Shown: piece after piece, positions 37,601 to 50,720 of the stretch
Numbering within the stretch: position 1 is the stretch's first letter
Layout of the letters: each line of letters opens with the position of its first letter
DNA from: Gymnorhina tibicen
Taxonomy: Eukaryota; Chordata; Aves; Passeriformes; Artamidae
Assembly: GCA_013399875.1 (NCBI GenBank)
Contig: VXAZ01002110.1
Span: forward strand, 62,001 to 126,000
Direction: 5' to 3'
Length of the DNA stretch: 64,000 nucleotides
The notes under the pieces: generated by a model
The model's database searches: none
What the model was told of the DNA's origin: nothing
The model's input: the letters and a program-made list of their open reading frames with translations, nothing else
Translations under genes and position numbers: made by a program

Positions 37601-39049
37601 TACATGAAGTAACATGGACATTTGTGTTGACTAAATATAGAGGGAAAAAAGCAAAAACCCACCCCAAAATATACCTAATTACTTGAAAACCCACAGCATT
37701 ATTGTCTTTTTTAAATCTTTTCCCTGGAATAAGGAATGATTACATATTTTACTTGAATATTTTTCTGGTTTAGAGCTTTCTAATAATTTATCAAGCATAT
37801 AATCCACTTGCAAGAAAAAGTATTTCTGCCACTGGTAATGCATTCCAAGAGAAGCAAAATTTCAGATCCAGCTGCTGTAGTCAGAGATCTTATGTTTTCT
37901 TCTTTTTTGTCTTGTTACTGAACCTTTCAGGCAAAAATTCTCATCTACACAGCATTGTCCTAAAGCAAGAAAGAGAAAGCTGTGTTGCAGGTGGAATTCT
38001 TGCAAGGGAATCCAAAATGATGGAAAAATTCTGCAGATTGTCATGAGCTTATCTGTTCTATAACAGAGGACTGCAGCTTTAGCTGAGATATACATCTGAT
38101 AAAGCTGTGGGTTTTGACAATACATTTCTTCCTTTTATATGCCTCATATTCTTTCTATGATCTTGGCCATTTGTATGGGGTTATCAGATCTCAAGCACTG
38201 AAAATGGTACAATAAATAGATATACAAGTGTATGCATTTTTTGCCCATGCCATAAATTTCTGAATTATACATACTTCCACATATACAGACACATTTGCAG
38301 TTAGCAAAGTAAAGTGAATATTAGCAACACATTCTCAATTCCATTTTCTCCTGAAGAGGTTGAGTTGTTTCATTTCTGTACTCACAAAGATTATATGGGG
38401 AAACAAATAAAATTATTTTTAAAGTAGTAATTTGAGCTATGCTAAAGTATAAGAAATAAGAATATCAATGGTGGTTAGTGCAAAACTTACAGATTTTTTT
38501 CATTTTCTTTATTGTAGATTTTCTTATCTAGAAATTGACTTTTTTAGACTGTTTAGGCTTCTGTTTTCATTTGCATTTGAAAATGTGTTATTTTTTAGTA
38601 TCTATTACTTGGCTGCATAATAAGCACAGCTATTTTATTGATTTAATTACTTATTTCTTTAAGTCCATGAACTTTGTTTACATATAAGTGTTCTAAAATC
38701 CAAAGTTCACTCAGGAGAGAGAAGCAGAAAAGGAGGAAAACGTTTGTCAAGAAGTAAAAGTTCCCTATTACCATTACCTCAATATTTTCTTCCGTGTTTT
38801 TGTTATAATGCTACTTTAATAATTCCCCAAATAGTATTAAAATAGTGTTTGGATTTTTTTTATAGTAGTGTGATAAAACCCACACCTTTTAGCAGGGGAT
38901 TAATCTTAAAAAAATCAATAAATAGAACTTTCCCAGATAAATTTACACAATATATTATTATCATGGTGCTTTTCTCTGTAAATTTTGAAGGAAGCAAGAA
39001 AGAAGTTGATTATAACATGCCTTACAAATACTACATTTGAGTTATGCTT
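31607..39049. other. Unique AT-rich non-coding sequence
   Basis: No gene, LTR, LINE, SINE or RNA gene is recognised over more than 7 kb. The longest frame (125 codons, plus, 34053-34430) has no known domain. Confidence 0.65.
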
Positions 39050-39075
39050 TAACATAGTTATGTTAAACTATGTTA
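39050..39075. repeat. Perfect 10-bp inverted repeat
   Basis: TAACATAGTT at 39050-39059 and its exact reverse complement AACTATGTTA at 39066-39075 flank a 6-base loop ATGTTA. It could form a small hairpin; no function is suggested by context. Confidence 0.85.
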
Positions 39076-42000
39076 AGTAGTTATGGGAACTACATAATAA
39101 GGGAGAATGAATGCTCTTCTGGAGTATATCTGTCTCTAAAAATCACTATAATACCTTCTGTTTCTGTATTCTATTATAATTACTATTACTTAGGTGACAA
39201 TGTATTTTTCACTCACATTCCTATTATTATGATTTTAAATGTTTTACTATTTCTTCATTTCAAAAGATGAAGGTTAGCTTATAACATTCTTGTTTTGATT
39301 TCTGTTAACAGCCTATCAATTTCCATCCCCCATTGAAAATGTGAAGTTTGTTTAAAGCACTCTCAATCATTCACAAAATAAACTTTTTTTTCTCCTCCCT
39401 TGGGATACCTGGTACACATGATCTGCAGATATTTCAACAAACGACTGCTTCAGAAGAATTATAGTTCAAGTGTTATTACTGAACTGTTTGATTGCCAAAA
39501 ATCAAAGATTAATTATTTTAGTGGCAACAAAACTGTAGATATAAGCCACTGAAAGCACTTGCATGTAAATATGATTTTCTTATAGTTCTAGGCAGTAGTT
39601 AGGACTGAGTGTAGTCTTTTATGTACATTATAATTATGAATACACAAATACTTGAGTGCTCCAAATTTTCCGAAGTGGTACAAACACGAATAAAAGCAGC
39701 ACCCTGAAACCCATTCGCAGTCACAGGAGACTTTTTAATTAGCAGTCACATCTGTGTAACAATACTATATTTTGCAAAGATAGCAGCAACCTAAACCATA
39801 TTATTAAATTTTGAAAAAGATTACAAATCTCAGTAGACCTGTTTAACGATTCAAGAAGTAGTGTGGAATGATACCTCTGGCCTCCTGAGTCTAGTTTGAA
39901 AATAGCTAAATCTTCCATAATGATGTCATTAAATATTTAATAGTATAATATTTTGAACACCTTTCCAACAGAAATGACATTAAAATTTAACCCGTTTAAA
40001 CTGTTAAAGGTTGTCTGAGAAAATTCCATTAGAATACACTTTTAAAGCCAATTAAAGATATCTTGATATTAAAAGATGGCTTTTGTGAAGAAATTGAATT
40101 AATGTAAACAGTAAAAAACAAAGATAAAAGTGAACATGTAGATTTTTTATGAAGTATTTAATAAGGTTATTAAGTAAAATTGTGAAACATTTTTTATTTT
40201 TCAACGTGTTGCCATTGATCTTATGTAATCCTGATCAGAATGTAGTTGATATGCATCCAAATTCTCTATTAAATCAGAGCAAAAGCTGTAAAGAGACATC
40301 AAGGTGTGAAGAAATATTGCCATTTTAGATAAAGCAAAATTTCATTATATGGAAAAAGCATCTAAAATTTTTCAATAAAATAAAGTTTTAAATATAAAGA
40401 ATTTTTTTTGGTGTGTTCTGGCCACAAATTATCCTCTTGATTTTGCTTGCTACTAACAGATACTCTAATGGGACTCCATGACTGCAGCTTTTATTTTGTA
40501 TTAATTTTTTTAATATCAAATATCTTTTCTGGTCCATCAAAGCCCTGATGGCAATAGGCTGTGAGAATGCACACGAGGTTTATTGGGGTAGTACTGCCTT
40601 CACTGTTAGCAGAGTGGGCAAAAAGAAGCTCCTTAACGAAGTATCTGCCTTCAGGGTGTTGACGCCTGATTATGATCACCAGCATCTCCGTGTGATGGTT
40701 TGGTATTTCACAGAATGGACAGAAAACAATTCGAAGTCACACATCAGCAGTGCAGAAGGAAAAAACATTCAATCACAAGAAGTGGAAGGCAGCATTTCAG
40801 CTCAGCATACTGTTCAGAATTTAAAGATCTGCATCCGTTTGCAAAAGTGACCTTCATAGTGAGCTTAAGTATTTTAAGTTTCATTTTAAGTAAAAAGTGT
40901 AAATCTTATGGTAGAACCCCATGTCTTTTCAGAGTTTTGTTCTTGGAGGAGAAATAGAAATTCTGGAGACTTAATAAGAAATTATTTTGTTTATGATTTG
41001 AAATATGGTAGTATGTATTACCAACTTGACTTTTAAGCTGATATCAGTCAATTAAGACAGCACAAAAAGAAACCCTTGTGAGATTTCTGTTCAATAAGAC
41101 TTGTAGTCATTCTTCAAATATTTATGTATAATTAAATCTAAATAATTACATTGACTTTAGTGGGGTTGTTCATGCGTACAATTGCCAGAACTGAATTTTA
41201 TTATTAAATCTATAGTGTCACCAAGGATTCATGATATTAGGTATTATGTAATATGCAGAAGGTTATAGTCATCCCTCAGATAGCAAAACTCTGTATACTG
41301 CACTCACTTTTGTTTGAAATATAAAAAGGAGAAAAAAAAGTTTGAAAAGAATCATGGACCATGTATCACACTGACTGTGGTACCAAATGACATCCTTTTT
41401 AAAGCTCATATAAAATAATTCCATTTAATTGGGAAATCAGTCACAACTTTGAATACTGTTGTCTTAACAGGAGAGAAGCATGGGAGCAAAGAGCTTGTGA
41501 GACTTGTTTCTACTGAAAATCATACAGTACAGTTTAAATCCATTCTCTATGGCTCCTTCTCTTGTATGAGAATGGGTTATCACCAGTTTCGAATGGATGG
41601 CAGAGTGTGAAGGTCATATGTGAAGCTGTTGAGCCAGTTCTAACAGGGGGTTTACAGTTGATTAGCAGGTGGAGACATGAAAAAGCACTGAAAGAATCAG
41701 TGTTCATATACGTGGCTGTTAAAGTCCATTTTCTCTGAGAGTAACCAACCTCTTAAGAGCTTTGGTTTTAACTAACACAATATTTTGTTTTCCTTTCATA
41801 TCCTTTAATTTGGTGAAATAACAAATATTCCTCAAGTTCCTTGGGCATTTTGAACACAGCATTTTGTTTGAATGAAACACATTTAAGAATTGAGCACTGG
41901 CAGAAAATCTTTTTGGAAGGTGCATGAGAAAGTTGAGAGATTTAAAATGGTAAAATGATATGACATTGTCTTCTATTGATAGAACTTCTCCCTATGCCTC

Positions 42001-45000
42001 ATTTCTTTTATCCTTATATCTGTTTCTGCTAAGAACATGTACCCTTTCCTGTGGGAAGCAATAATTCCTTATAGATAATATTCTCTGTTCAGCAATTTAC
42101 TTCTTAAATAGATCACAATAAAAAAAAGGAGAAAAGATATAACAAATTTTGATTATGACCAGTCTCTAGGTTTCTTGAAGAGGATCATTTCCACACCAAA
42201 TCAGCTTTTATGTATGTCTCCACAGTGAAAAATCTTTACTTTTCAGTATTTTTTTTCTGATTGACAATGACCTTTCTGCAGAACTTCCCTCAAATCATTT
42301 TCCTATTTCTTCATGGGTAGTTTCTCTTCTGTACCTTCTTCTCTTCATCATACTTTATCTTATTAACTTCAGACTTTCCAAAAATAAACGTATTTAAGAC
42401 AAAATTTGAGGGGTAATAGTGCACTTTTATTAGAGTTCAGACGAAAGAGTACTGTTGAAATTTGGGCTTTCATTTACTCTGTTAAGGCCTGCTTCTTCAA
42501 AAGTTGCTGTTTGCAGTAAGCCCTTCTTTATGACAGTCTCTGCCAGATTTGGTGTTTAGCATGAGAGCTTGCCTCTAGCTATATAATTCCTTCAATTTCT
42601 CTCTTTTCCCCTTCCTGCCTTTATTACAGAAATATTTTAATCTGCATGTGCAACTGTCTTGACACCTAAATTTTTACATATATGTATATTTGGAAGTAGT
42701 TTTCCATAATCCAACCTGGTCTTTCTAAATTTATTTTTATTTTATTTTTTAATAGAAATTGCTTATATTGTCCCCAGTTAGTATTGGCCCTTAACTGGAT
42801 TCTAAGACAGTGAAAATCAAACTCTTCCTTCATTGAGTAAACTTCTTTGTATTTATAACAAGTGGTATTAATTATTTATTAGGTAACATGTCATATTTTA
42901 GTCCACAAAAAACTTAATGAGTTTCACACTAGGGTGTCAGCATGGGGTTTGCCTAAGGGAAACTTGGTTATTTGAACAAGACAGAAGACCTATTGATTTA
43001 ATGCTCAGGACTCCAACAATTTATCTACAGCATGATACTGAAACATTGTGTGAAGCTCAACACTAAACTGAGCACTAATCTTAGAATTAACCAGCAGGCA
43101 TAGGAAAAAAAAAAAGCAGGATCTTAATTACCTCATCAGTTATGTAATACAGTGCTTATTCACTTCAGCAGAAGTCATATATGTAGAAATAGACAGATGA
43201 CATGGGGTCTTATTTTTCATTTTCCATTGTATGGCTATCTTAAATGTTGAACTAAGCTTTTGTGAAAAAAGTAGCTTTGACTCAATACTGATGTGTAGGA
43301 GAAAATATTTGGGATGTTTTTGCAATGACATGCCAGCTTTGAAAGAAGTAAAATATTTTAAAGTATAGTTTAAATTTGGTTCTATTTCATTATTTGTAAT
43401 ATTTAAGGCAGGACAGATGCCTCGTTTTTCAGAGAGTAGCACAGGGTATATGTTCATATATGTAAGTCTCATGGTCTCAGAATTACTCAACAGAATAATC
43501 CATTATCACTCTTACCCTCCAGATAGTCTCCTAGCTACTATTGTACAGCTATAGAACAGACATGGCACCAACCAAATCCCAAGTGACAGTGGTCAGGAGC
43601 TTTTGCAAATGGGGATGGAACCTGTCTATACCATCTCTCTCTTCTGTTTCTGTTCAGCCCTGAGGTTAGAATGATGAAAGTAAGGAGAATGGGGGTTGTA
43701 GCTTTAATAACTGCAATATGTAGGCAGCTTTATCATGTCATATTGTGAGGTTACTAGGACAAGACTGTACTTAATTTGGCATTTCAATATAATTTGATTG
43801 GCAGATTGTACCTATATTCCTTTTACTTTTTGTTCCTGGATCTTGTAGAAAAAGAACACGCAGTTCTAAATACAGATACTGGTTTCTTCTTTCAAAAAAC
43901 TCAGCCTCAATTATTTGCTCTTTATGAATGGAACTCTACACATGCATAAATATTTTCTTAAATCATTGAATAACACATGCTGTTTTTAGCAACTGCTACT
44001 TCACACTGCCACTTGTTAATTCATAAATTGGTTCATTGAGTCTAGTACAATGGAACCACAGTGGTCATATATTTCTTGAAAGAACAGAATGATACACACC
44101 ATCAATCTCAAGACTTCGTCTCCTCTTTCTGTTGTAATTCAGTGCCCACCAAGCTTCTGTAAAAAAATGATTCAGACCTTTTTCATAGATCTAGGCACTA
44201 TCATTAGCATCACAGGCAGTAAATTACACACTCTTCTATCAGATTGACAAATGGAGGTTCTGCTAAAGCATCTGGCATGCTTCTATTAAAAAGGAGCTGC
44301 TTTTTTTTCAGATGGAAAAAGTCTATCCATCATAGCTGAGCTCATTGCAACTTGAGTTCCTAGGTATAATATACTTACTCTTTTAACTTTTTTTTGTATT
44401 GATTACTGTTCCTAGACCCAGTAATTTTGATTTTTATATCTTTTGAACACGTCTTTGTATACGCTCCTATAGAGTGAAATTTTTGATTAAAGGATAGGGC
44501 ATTAGGGAATAAAATATATTTATTCTCCTTTAAAGAATTTTTGAGGTAGATATAAAATTTCATGTGGACAGCTACCACAGAACATGACTTAATGTAGTTG
44601 TTTTCCTCTATCAGTGATCAACAAGTTCAGTCAGTGTGGCCTTAAAATCCTAGCACTGTGATGCATGAAGAGGAGATAACAACCATGAGGACACTATTCT
44701 GTGCAAACTTATATTTGTATTTCAGCACTACCTAATTTTATCACCATATCCCTTTATGTGTTTTGTCTCTTTTGTTCTTCTTGAAATGTAATAAGACCTC
44801 ATTTTTCTAATTATCTAACAATACACAACCTGTGGTATTGAAAACCTCTACTGCATAACTACAAAATTTACCTACCTTCATGCATTTCACAAAAAACTAA
44901 TCTGGTAATTCTGTAGCTGTTTGAAAAGAAAAATGATTTCATATCAGAAGACCATCCAAGACTAAGTAAGAAGAAGACAAGAAAATTTGTTTCTTCTAAA

Positions 45001-45110
45001 CTATGACTCCAAGCATGGACTTTAAGTACAAGCTTCTAAACCTGAGACACACACAGGTGTTGGTGCTTCGGTTGCTTTGAAGATCCAGAGAGACATAAAT
45101 CTAAAAGATT
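39076..45110. other. Unique AT-rich non-coding sequence
   Basis: No gene or mobile element is recognised. A slightly GC-raised part with overlapping 85-100-codon frames (about 40548-40957) shows no familiar domain. Confidence 0.6.
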
Positions 45111-45180
45111 TCCTAAAAGAGGAAACAATCTAACTAAAGAGGAAACAATCTCCTAAAAGAGGAAACAATCTAACTAAAAT
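45111..45180 (+). repeat. 40-bp minisatellite built from two 20-bp subunits
   Basis: The order is A-B-A-B': A = TCCTAAAAGAGGAAACAATC, B = TAACTAAAGAGGAAACAATC, then A again without change, then a partial B. The first 28 bases of the 40-bp period are identical in both copies, so the last duplication is recent or homogenised. Confidence 0.92.
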
Positions 45181-48100
45181 TTTAAAAGTCAGAGGAGGCA
45201 AGACACATTGGAACTAACATGACAGAACTGGTTAAAGCTTGGATTTTCATTTACTACATTAGTAGGCATTAATGAATACAACACCTTGGCTATGCCATAC
45301 ACTTTAAATGTGCTATTTGTGAGATACTACAAAACAGCTTCTTTCTTAGCTTACATGATGTCTCTAAGAGCAGCAGAAGACAGTCTGTTGATGTATTTCA
45401 GAATTCATCCATACGAGTACACATCCTTGTGCTTCCTGACTTCCCAAATGCCATTATAACTAAAAGTGCTATGAAATTATGTTGAGGTAATCATTAAAAT
45501 AGTTATCTCAACTGGATGTTGCTACATTATCTCTACATTTGAATAGCAGCACAGTTTGGGATATCCTGTTAAAGATTACTCAGGAATGGATGTTACTGGA
45601 AGAGGTTAGGAATGACATTTCATCCCTGTATACGAGCTGAGCCATAGCTGCCATGACAGTGAAGCTCTGGTATCTTCAGAGAAGACACAAGGTGTCTTCA
45701 AAATGTAGTTTTATATTGCCTAGAACTACCAAATTCCTCTCAAAAAAGTCTGTCAGGAGTTTGACGAGAACTAGTAGCTTTCCTCAGTGGCAAGTTCACA
45801 GGAGAAGTAATTAAAAATGAGTATTAGGGCATTAGGAAGCTGTAGAGTCCAAAGTACGGAATTCTAAACACACAGATGAATTCTTCACAGTAAATTTAGT
45901 ATTTTTTGGTAAGTATGTTTCACTGGCTGAAAAACTTTGAGTAGTTCTATGCTACCACACTGTTACAAATAATAACAACACGTGAAATTGCCAGTGATTT
46001 TACACAGTAGGTGACAGTACAGATGGAACATGTACCACAGAATAGAAAAATACTTTTTTTGTTGCCATTTTGAGTATAGAAAATGTAGTCAAGACTTCCG
46101 TAAGAAGGAAATGCAAGGATTAATAGGCATTTCTAAAAACAATACACACTGTCTCCTTCTTGTGTAATGCAGAATGGTTATAGAGTTATATTTCTTGTGA
46201 AACAGATATTTCCGTAGGGAGTCTTGCAACCAACCCTCGTTATTTTGGCAGTGCAAAGACCACCTAGCTCCAAAAGCTTTTTGAATCACCTCCTCTGTGC
46301 CATAGCATTCACTGTTTTTTTCTCACATGTGATACTTAAACATAATTTGAATTGCGTTTAGGCAAAATCTCTTAAAAAATTAAAATAAAACTCACACTTA
46401 CCAATATATATCTTCTAAACAATGTATAATTTCATATGCTGAGCCAAAAAAGGGGGTGAAATACTGTTTCGGTGTAGAAAAAGCTTTTTTTTACCTTCCA
46501 TTTCTGCAGTACAGTACTGTATTCTCTTTAGTCACAGAATACATAAGTCTTAAAATAGATTAGCTGTGGGATACAGCAATTTCATGTACACCTGTGTTGT
46601 GAATTTCACTACCAGTTAGATTTTTTTTCTTATGAGAGAATAATAAGTAAGAAGAATCGTTGGGTCAAATGGAAAGTGAGAAATTTCATATGTGTGCAGT
46701 TATATATGCCTGGAAAGAAAAGGTTCAAAATATGGACAGGTATGAGTATGGCACAGTTCAGAGCTGGAATCTCAAAGTTTATGCAGCATCCTTGCTGAGA
46801 CAAGACTACAGAACAGATATGGGCCTCAGTTATGATGGGAAAAAAGTGCCTAAGAAAAAGAATTCTGGGGATTTTTCTGAAATTCAGAAAGTCAAAAAAT
46901 TAACCAAACCCAGGCCTTGAAAAAAAAGGATCTCCCTGGAATGATACAAGTTTAAATGCTTCTTCCTGTTTTGTCTTTCAAATTTTTTTCAAATTAACTT
47001 TTGAAATACATAGAATATTCTAGGTTATAATTACGTATCAGCTAATTTCTTCAGGCGTAAAATCCTCTCAGGCTTTCTTTAAAATATTCAGTACAGAGAA
47101 AAGTTATTATGGCTTTGACTCCTTTCTTTACCACAAAGACTGGTATCTATGTCGAAGTTTATCATGTGTCTTGTCTTATTTGCAAATTAGTACTGAGCAG
47201 CAGGTACACTTCCTATGTTTGCTTGAAGTATGGTTGCCATTTATAGGTATCTAAAATAAAATTATTGTAGGGAAAGCTTTCTGACTGTTGCCTTAATAGT
47301 TATGAAGTCTGGGTAGATTAAAAACAATATTTGAATAACTCTCAAGAAATATCTTTGCATATCTGGAAAGACACTATAGGAATTGCAGTAATATCTTGAC
47401 CAAGAAGAAAAGGTCAAAACTGCTTCATGGATAAATTAGGACTAATGGTCCCAGAGGGAGGTATTTGCATTTGAGTAAATGACTAGAAACCATTACTCAA
47501 ACGTATATATACATATCTATATGAAAACACAATATATAATATGAAAATAACAAAACTGGCAATGACTTCCCTGATATGGTTTTCAGCCTAAAATTATCTT
47601 TAAATTTTTAAATGTAAGCAGATCAAGGATACTTAAGGGTAGGGGTTTTTTGTTTATTTGTTGGGGTTTTTTTCTCTTTCTTTTCTTTTTTTTTCTTTTT
47701 TTTTTTTTTGGTGGCTTTGGTCTGTCTACCTAATTTTTTACTGCTTTTTCCTTACTGGCAATTGTATGTAAATAGTTTTCAGCATAAGTAATTAAGAGAG
47801 AACTTCACTGCTTTGGTGTGGCATTCTTAAAGTTGAATGTTGGAACATTTTCCAAACACTATTATTGTATGTTAGCCTGGAGGGGTGTAGAAGGCAACAT
47901 GGTAGCTCTCACCTTAGAGGCATGGGTAGATGTGAGGCCATACCGCTAATATAAGGTATGTGAGAAATGTAAAGATCTTGAATACTAGAGGAATCTACAA
48001 AAAGAAGTTGTTAATACATTTTAGGCTTTTAAAAATAATCTAGCTTCTGTAACTATAAGAGGTAAATTTGGCAGCAGCAGTTTATTTCTAACGCATTTTA

Positions 48101-49344
48101 TGATTTCTTTTTCCCTCTTTTAACCCTTATTCAATAAATGTCTTTTTCTTTTTATATATCTCTGTGTCCTTGTATGAATATGCACATATTCAGCAACACT
48201 AATGTATGTTTTTTTCACAAAAATGCAAAATGTATGTTTCCCAAGTACATAGTAGTATGGAAACACTCTTGCAGGATTTTCTCCTCCTAGAAATTAATTC
48301 CTTAGTTGCAATAAATTCTGGAAACATGATAGGAAAAACAATACAGTAGTTCATTATATTTACTTTCTTCTCCCAAAAGCACATTTTTAACTTACACTGT
48401 GTCACTTTTGGAATACTCAACTACCTTAAGAAAACATAAAACACTCAATAGCTTTTAGAAAAAAGTGACAAAATCACCTTGTGATTTGAAATTACAGCAT
48501 TTAAATCATTACTAAATCAAAGATTCTATCTCCTCCTGCCTCTAATGTCATCCTGGTAGCCAGACGAAAGTGAAACTCTACTGATAAATTCATTTACATA
48601 TTAAAAATAGATGGGATGTCTACTAAAATATCATTTAGTCTAAATAAATACAGTGTCTCATTGAAGAAAAGAAGGAGAAAACAAGTGGAAATACTTCCAA
48701 GGAAATGAAGAACCAGATTTTGCAAAAAATTAAATAATTTAACATTAGCATCCAGCAAGAATTTTAAATTATAATACTTGATTCTTTGAAGTTCAGCACC
48801 GTGTCAGCTGACTCTCAGTTATCCATTTTCCAAAAAGGAGTTTCTACACCCAGATTAGTTTTCCAAATATACTGGATCGTTCCTGCAGAGAGTTGTGAGT
48901 CCTCACAATGCAATTCATATTCAGAGCCATTGCATTAAATGTCTAAACTATCTTATCTGGACACATGAACAGGTGTTAGGTAGAGGAGGCTTTCAGTTTC
49001 ACTTGCCTGAGGCTGACTTTATTGTCTTTCAAGACCTTAAAGGAGTTGTTAGATTAGTTCAGCATTCACACAGCTTCATGGGGTTTGATGTATAACTATT
49101 CCTTCCACAGAAAAGCAGAAAGTCTCTTTTTTCTTTTAAAAATTTTGAGGGACAGCGGTGCAATTTATAGCTTTGCAGAATGAGCTGGTGCTAGGCCATT
49201 TTCACATGCACTTCAGCACTCTTCTTTGTGTTAGGATGTTAAAAAATTCTGTAATTTCCTAGAACACCTAACGATTAGACTTCAGGTAATTTTCCTCTCA
49301 AAGCTGTGTCACTGTGCAGAAATAATTTAAGGCTCATCAGACCA
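45181..49344. other. Unique AT-rich non-coding sequence
   Basis: No gene is recognised. It contains an 86-codon A-rich frame (46660-46920) without known domain and a long T-rich low-complexity tract at about 47640-47710. Confidence 0.6.
47640..47710 (+). repeat. T-rich low-complexity tract
   Basis: A T/C/G tract with repeated GGGGTTTTTT and TTTTCTTTTT pieces, ending in a run of more than ten T. It is simple sequence, probably unstable in length. Confidence 0.8.
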
Positions 49345-49412
49345 TAACTTTCTAGCTGAGTGAGTAGAGCACTTACCTGAGGGAAGGGTAGACTCAGATT
49401 TGAATTTCTCCC
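49345..49412 (+). pseudogene. tRNA-like relic (possible ancient SINE head)
   Basis: CTAGCTGAGTGAGTAGAGCA resembles a tRNA D-arm and A-box. TACCT-GAGGGAA-GGGTA can form a 5-bp anticodon-type stem (one T-G pair) with a 7-base loop. GATTTGAATTTC lies where a B-box would be. The T-stem is broken, and no clear acceptor stem is seen. It is a dead tRNA copy or the head of an old tRNA-derived SINE; which tRNA is unclear. Confidence 0.3.
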
Positions 49413-49739
49413 CCAAGCTAGTTGTGCAGCTTTTCATCAAATAAACATTCAAGAAAAGAGTGAAATGCATTTGTTCAAACAATGAAAAGCTAAGACTCTT
49501 ACAATGCGGCCAAGAGCCCCTCTGCTATATTAAGGCAGGTTACCTGGGGTCTATGTTGCTGAGCAGCTGAAGGCATTCCAGCTGGGGAAATGGCAGCTGT
49601 TGGTCTGTACTATCTAAAGTTGAGGAAAAGAACGGATCTTCATTTTCATCTACCAGGTCAAATTCTCCAGCTAGAAATTTTTTTCAAATAATGAACATGG
49701 CATCTTTATAGTTCCTCCCAGTTTTTTTTTTTTAATACA
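49413..49739. other. Non-coding spacer
   Basis: Spacer before the LTR. It ends in a poly-T run and AATACA (49734-49739), which may be the left target duplication of the next element. Confidence 0.6.
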
Positions 49740-50714
49740 GTGTATTGGGTTTGCATGGCCAGGTTTTGGTAGCAGGAGGGCTACAGGTGTGGCTTCTGTG
49801 AGAAGCTGGTGGAAGCTTCCTCCATGTCCAGCAGAGCCAACACCAGCTGGCTCCAAATTGATGCACCACCGGCCAAGGCTGGGCCCATCAGAAGTGGTGG
49901 TAACACCTCTGGGATAACCTATGTAAGAAGAAGATGAAAGAAAAGTTATGTGCAGATGTAATTGCAGCCAGAGAAGAGCGGGGTGAGAACATGTGGGAGG
50001 AACGACTCTGCAGACACCAATATAAGTAAGGAAGGAGGAGCAGGAGGTGCTTCAGGTGCTGGAACTGATACTCTCTTGCAGCCCGTGGAGATCCATGCAG
50101 ATGCAGAGATCCACCTGCAACCTGTGGCCAGAGCAGGTGGATGCCTGAGAGGAGGCTGTGACCCTATGGTAGGCCCATGGAGAGAGGAGATCATGCTAGA
50201 GCAGGTGTCCTGGTAGGACTTGGAACCCTGTGGGGGACTGACACTACAGAAGCCTGTCCTTGAAGGACTCTCTTTGTAGAAAACTGTTGCTAGTGGCATA
50301 GACCCACGTTGGAGAAATTAATGAAGAACTGTCTCACATGGAAGGAGCAGTGCATGGACTCCTCTCCCTGAGCAGCAGGAGAAGCCATGGGTGATAAACT
50401 GACTGTAGCCCACATTCCTTGTATCCCCGCATTGCTGGTGGGTAGGAGGTAGAGATAAGAAGGAGGGAGAAGTGGGGTGAAGACGTTTCTAAGGTCTTAT
50501 TTTACTTCACATTATCCTGCTCTGATTTTGTTAGTAGTAAAATCAGTCAATACCTCTCATTCAAGTCTGTTTTTTCTGTGATGGTATTAGGGGAGTGATC
50601 TCTCCCAGTCCTTATCTTAAACTATAAACCTTTTGTTACATTTTCTCTCCCCTGTCCAATTGAGGAGGGTAGTGATAGAGAGGCTTTGGTGGGTCAGCCA
50701 GTGTCAGCCCACTA
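49740..50714 (+). mobile_element. Solo LTR, family A (plus strand)
   Basis: It starts with (G)TGTATTGGGTTTGCATGG and ends with GTGTCAGCCCACTA, matching the LTRs at 10341 (inverted) and 60519 from end to end. Flanks AATACA (49734-49739) and AATAAA (50715-50720) agree at five of six positions, a likely decayed 6-bp target duplication. The centre (about 50075-50130) contains one copy of the GCAGCCCxTGGxGATCC-type unit that is tandemly repeated in the 60519 copy. No internal retroviral sequence adjoins it. The start could be 49740 or 49741. Confidence 0.82.
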
Positions 50715-50720
50715 AATAAA

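Noticed and set aside
45111..45180. Repeat-spacer look of the 20-bp units
   Set aside because: Units are directly adjacent, not separated by unique spacers, and the genome is avian, so this is not a CRISPR array.
46660..46920. 86-codon plus-strand frame with lysine-rich end
   Set aside because: An A-rich strand gives lysine-rich chance peptides; no recognised family and no conserved start context.
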